Part shown: piece after piece, positions 62,401 to 64,000 of the stretch
Position numbering within the stretch: the stretch's first letter is position 1
Layout: every line of letters begins with the position of its first letter
Source: Drosophila miranda
Taxonomy: Eukaryota; Arthropoda; Insecta; Diptera; Drosophilidae
Direction of reading: 5' to 3'
Assembly (NCBI RefSeq): GCF_003369915.1
Contig: NC_046676.1
Span: forward strand, 11,328,001-11,392,000
DNA: 64,000 nucleotides
Program-made: the position numbers and the translations under genes
The notes under the pieces: generated by a model
Told to the model about the DNA's origin: nothing
The model's input: only the letters and a program-made list of their open reading frames with translations
Databases searched by the model: none

Positions 62401-62700
62401 AAATATACTGACGAACTATCCAAGTTCCATCATACATATTGCTCGTTTTTGATATTCTGTCAAATATTAATAACTAGAAAGAATCCTCAGCCATGCCCAC
62501 ATAATTTTATCCCATTAATGAATCAATTTCCTACTTGACCATATTCCTCGATTTTGATATTCTATTTGATATTACTTGCTAGCTTGGATCTTCATACCTG
62601 AACACATAATTTTATCCGATTAATGAATTAATTTTCACCAGGACTGGCTAATTTTAAGTTCTTATCTTTATTGGAATATTTGTAAAATCAGGTTTCAACA
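62400..62700 (-). repeat. Dispersed promoter-proximal repeat, two units upstream of the PRKRIP1-like gene
   Basis: Read on the minus strand, two successive units are visible. Each has a TTCATTAATSGGATAAAATTATGTG block, a CTAG-containing block and a GAATATCAAAAWCGAG block. The gene-proximal unit continues with GGAACTTGGATAGTTCGTCAG, close to CAACTTGAATA...ATTCGTCAG in the lbk copy, and then into the promoter boxes. Confidence 0.7.
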
Positions 62701-62819
62701 AAATAGGTCAACAACCATTTCTAGTAAATTTATTTGTACGTGGTAACTACACATTTGTACATATTAACTACATTTGTATGTACATATCAAAAGCATTACC
62801 GGAAAGTGTCTATACATTT

Positions 62820-62985
62820 TATGGTCTGACCCTCAGAATAATACTGAAATATACGTTAAATATTTTACATATTTTACGGTCTTAAATTATTAACTAGCAA
62901 GGACCCTCAACGCTAAAAAATCGTTTTATCCAATAGATGTATCAATTTTCTACTAGATTGGCTCACTTTAAGGTCACTCTTTAAG
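62820..62985 (-). repeat. Additional inverted copy of the dispersed repeat
   Basis: On the minus strand: CCAATCTAGTAGAAAATTGAT, TTGGATAAAA, a GAGGGTCCTTGCTAGTTAATAATT block, then CGTATATTTC and CTGAGGGTCAGACC. These correspond to the TAGAAAAT, GGATAAAA, CTAGCTAGTAATA, motif 6 and GAGGGTCGGACC parts of the other copies. Confidence 0.6.
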
Positions 62986-62999
62986 GGAATGTATATACA

Positions 63000-63745
63000 A
63001 TTAGGTTTAAACGTGAACAAAAAAAACTTTTTTCTACACTGTAAAATGATTTCTATCTAAATAACTCCCACCACTATCTATCGATATAACCGCTGTTTTT
63101 GGCGATAGTGGTAAGCTCAAAATGGAATTCAAAATAACAGTTGCACGCAAAGTAAAATCAGCACAACAATAAATAAGTAATCTTTTGACTGCAGCTGTAA
63201 ATAAATAAATAGTTTAAGTGAAAATGAACGCTAGAGATATTGTTTTGATTAATAAAATAATATACATATTAATTTTTTATGCAGCATAGGCTAGCCGAAA
63301 CCATTAAAGAAGGTTTTAAAAGTGGTGTCAAATTCGATTCCTCGGCTTATCCCATAATGTGTGTCGAGTAATCTCATACAGGTGCAGTGCCAATTTGCTG
63401 CTAAAACAATATTTTTAGGCCAGACAATTTGGTAACGTTCTTTCCCTCCTCCAAGGAAATTTCGTTGTAGTTTTTATAATTTTATTAATGCATAATGTTT
63501 ATCTTTGCTTTGATAATTATGAAAAAAATGCTTACGCTTAGGCGGCCGATACATAGAATAATTAATCTACAAGCTAGTTGAAAATCACAAATGAACATAC
63601 AATTATACATTACTATATAGTGTGGGTGTTGAAATTAAGCACATCGTTTTAAACTAATACATATTGCGGACGGCTGGATAATTCTCTCGGACGGCTCTCA
63701 ACTTAGAGTTGACAGCTGGGAAAATTGGCCGGCAGTCGGGGCAAC
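63000..63745. other. Shroom 3' UTR and intergenic spacer
   Basis: AT-rich, without a credible gene. A TATCGATATA (near 63079-63088) contains a DRE-like core, but no gene was found next to it. Confidence 0.35.
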
Positions 63746-64000
63746 TTAGCAATCGCTTTGGACTAGCGCATCGGTGAGGGCGCCCAGCTGCTCCTCGCCG
63801 CCTTTGATCCTGTCTGCCAGGTCGCGTGCGTCGGCAATCAGCTTGACCTTCATATTGATAAAGTAATCGTAGTCTGCGCACAGATCTGCGCTGAGATGTT
63901 TGCCCAGGAGGCCAGCAATGCTGGTACCGCGTCGATCGATGTCCGACTTGAGGCGCTGCGCCTCCTCCAGCTGCTCGTACAGACGCGTCCGCTTCGATTC
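63746..64000 (-). CDS. Shroom: Shroom C-terminal ASD2 domain, partial
   Basis: The minus-strand frame is open to the right edge and ends with TAA at 63748-63746, giving the last 84 residues. They contain the end of the Shroom ASD2 domain: a coiled segment starting LYEQLEEAQRLKSDIDRRG, then LLGKHLSADLCADYDYFINMKVKLI and the family-typical GGEEQLGALTDAL near the C-terminus. Shroom binds Rho kinase through ASD2 and drives actomyosin contraction at apical junctions. The rest of the gene is outside the window. A different-frame ORF over 63654-63881 is a shadow. Confidence 0.88.
   Translation of the reverse strand, partial: ESKRTRLYEQLEEAQRLKSDIDRRGTSIAGLLGKHLSADLCADYDYFINMKVKLIADARDLADRIKGGEEQLGALTDALVQSDC

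Noticed and set aside
62334-63000. The repeat array upstream of the PRKRIP1-like gene considered as a retrotransposon
   Set aside because: No LTR, poly-A tail or coding capacity was seen. The repeated blocks match the short dispersed repeat instead.

Overview
The window is nuclear DNA from a Drosophila-type fly. Evidence: genes with short introns and GT-AG borders, many CA/CAG/GTCY microsatellites, fly core-promoter motifs (DRE TATCGATA, Ohler motif 1, Ohler motif 6), and a gene set resembling the D. melanogaster 52F neighbourhood (sotv, CysRS, lbk, Ptp52F, Lis-1). The dispersed ATACCCGATACT...AGTATCGGGTATA element is of a kind I associate with the obscura group, but I cannot fix the species.

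Layout: (1) 2-1876 (+), C-terminal part of a multi-zinc-finger protein, probably Oaz; 2.6-8.2 kb is intergenic. (2) 9.1-18.9 kb, compact cluster: a Ly6/GPI gene (-), an N-terminal methyltransferase (+), cysteinyl-tRNA synthetase (+), the heparan sulfate polymerase sotv/EXT2 (-) and an ATP5S/factor B-like gene (-). A DINE-1/mini-me-like element lies between CysRS and sotv. (3) 19.3-36.9 kb, lbk (LRR-Ig receptor, +), with a non-coding first exon at about 20 kb, an 11 kb intron holding one probable and one possible nested minus-strand gene, and eight coding exons. (4) 37.8-44.5 kb, YJU2/CCDC94 splicing factor (-) and the receptor tyrosine phosphatase Ptp52F (-, 17 exons reconstructed). (5) 47.0-51.0 kb, a ten-exon prominin (+). 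(6) 51.5-54.2 kb, a decayed Transib (RAG1-related) transposon with clear TIRs and a 5-bp target duplication. (7) 54.2-60.2 kb, Lis-1 (+). (8) 61.6-62.3 kb, a PRKRIP1-family gene (-). (9) 63.7-64.0 kb, the 3' end of Shroom (-).

The most interesting non-genic signal is a dispersed AT-rich repeat (about 150-250 bp). It lies immediately upstream of lbk, Lis-1 and the PRKRIP1-like gene, always in the direction of transcription. In each case it runs into a core promoter made of motif 6-like boxes followed by a motif 1-like box. Further copies lie upstream of Ntmt and in arrays near Lis-1 and PRKRIP1. At lbk a 391-bp hAT-type MITE with an 8-bp target duplication splits the promoter cassette, and the Lis-1 cassette acts as its empty-site paralogue. 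The Transib element has also landed in a copy of this repeat.

Exon borders below were derived by hand from GT-AG sites, codon phase and family resemblance. No alignment or expression data were available.
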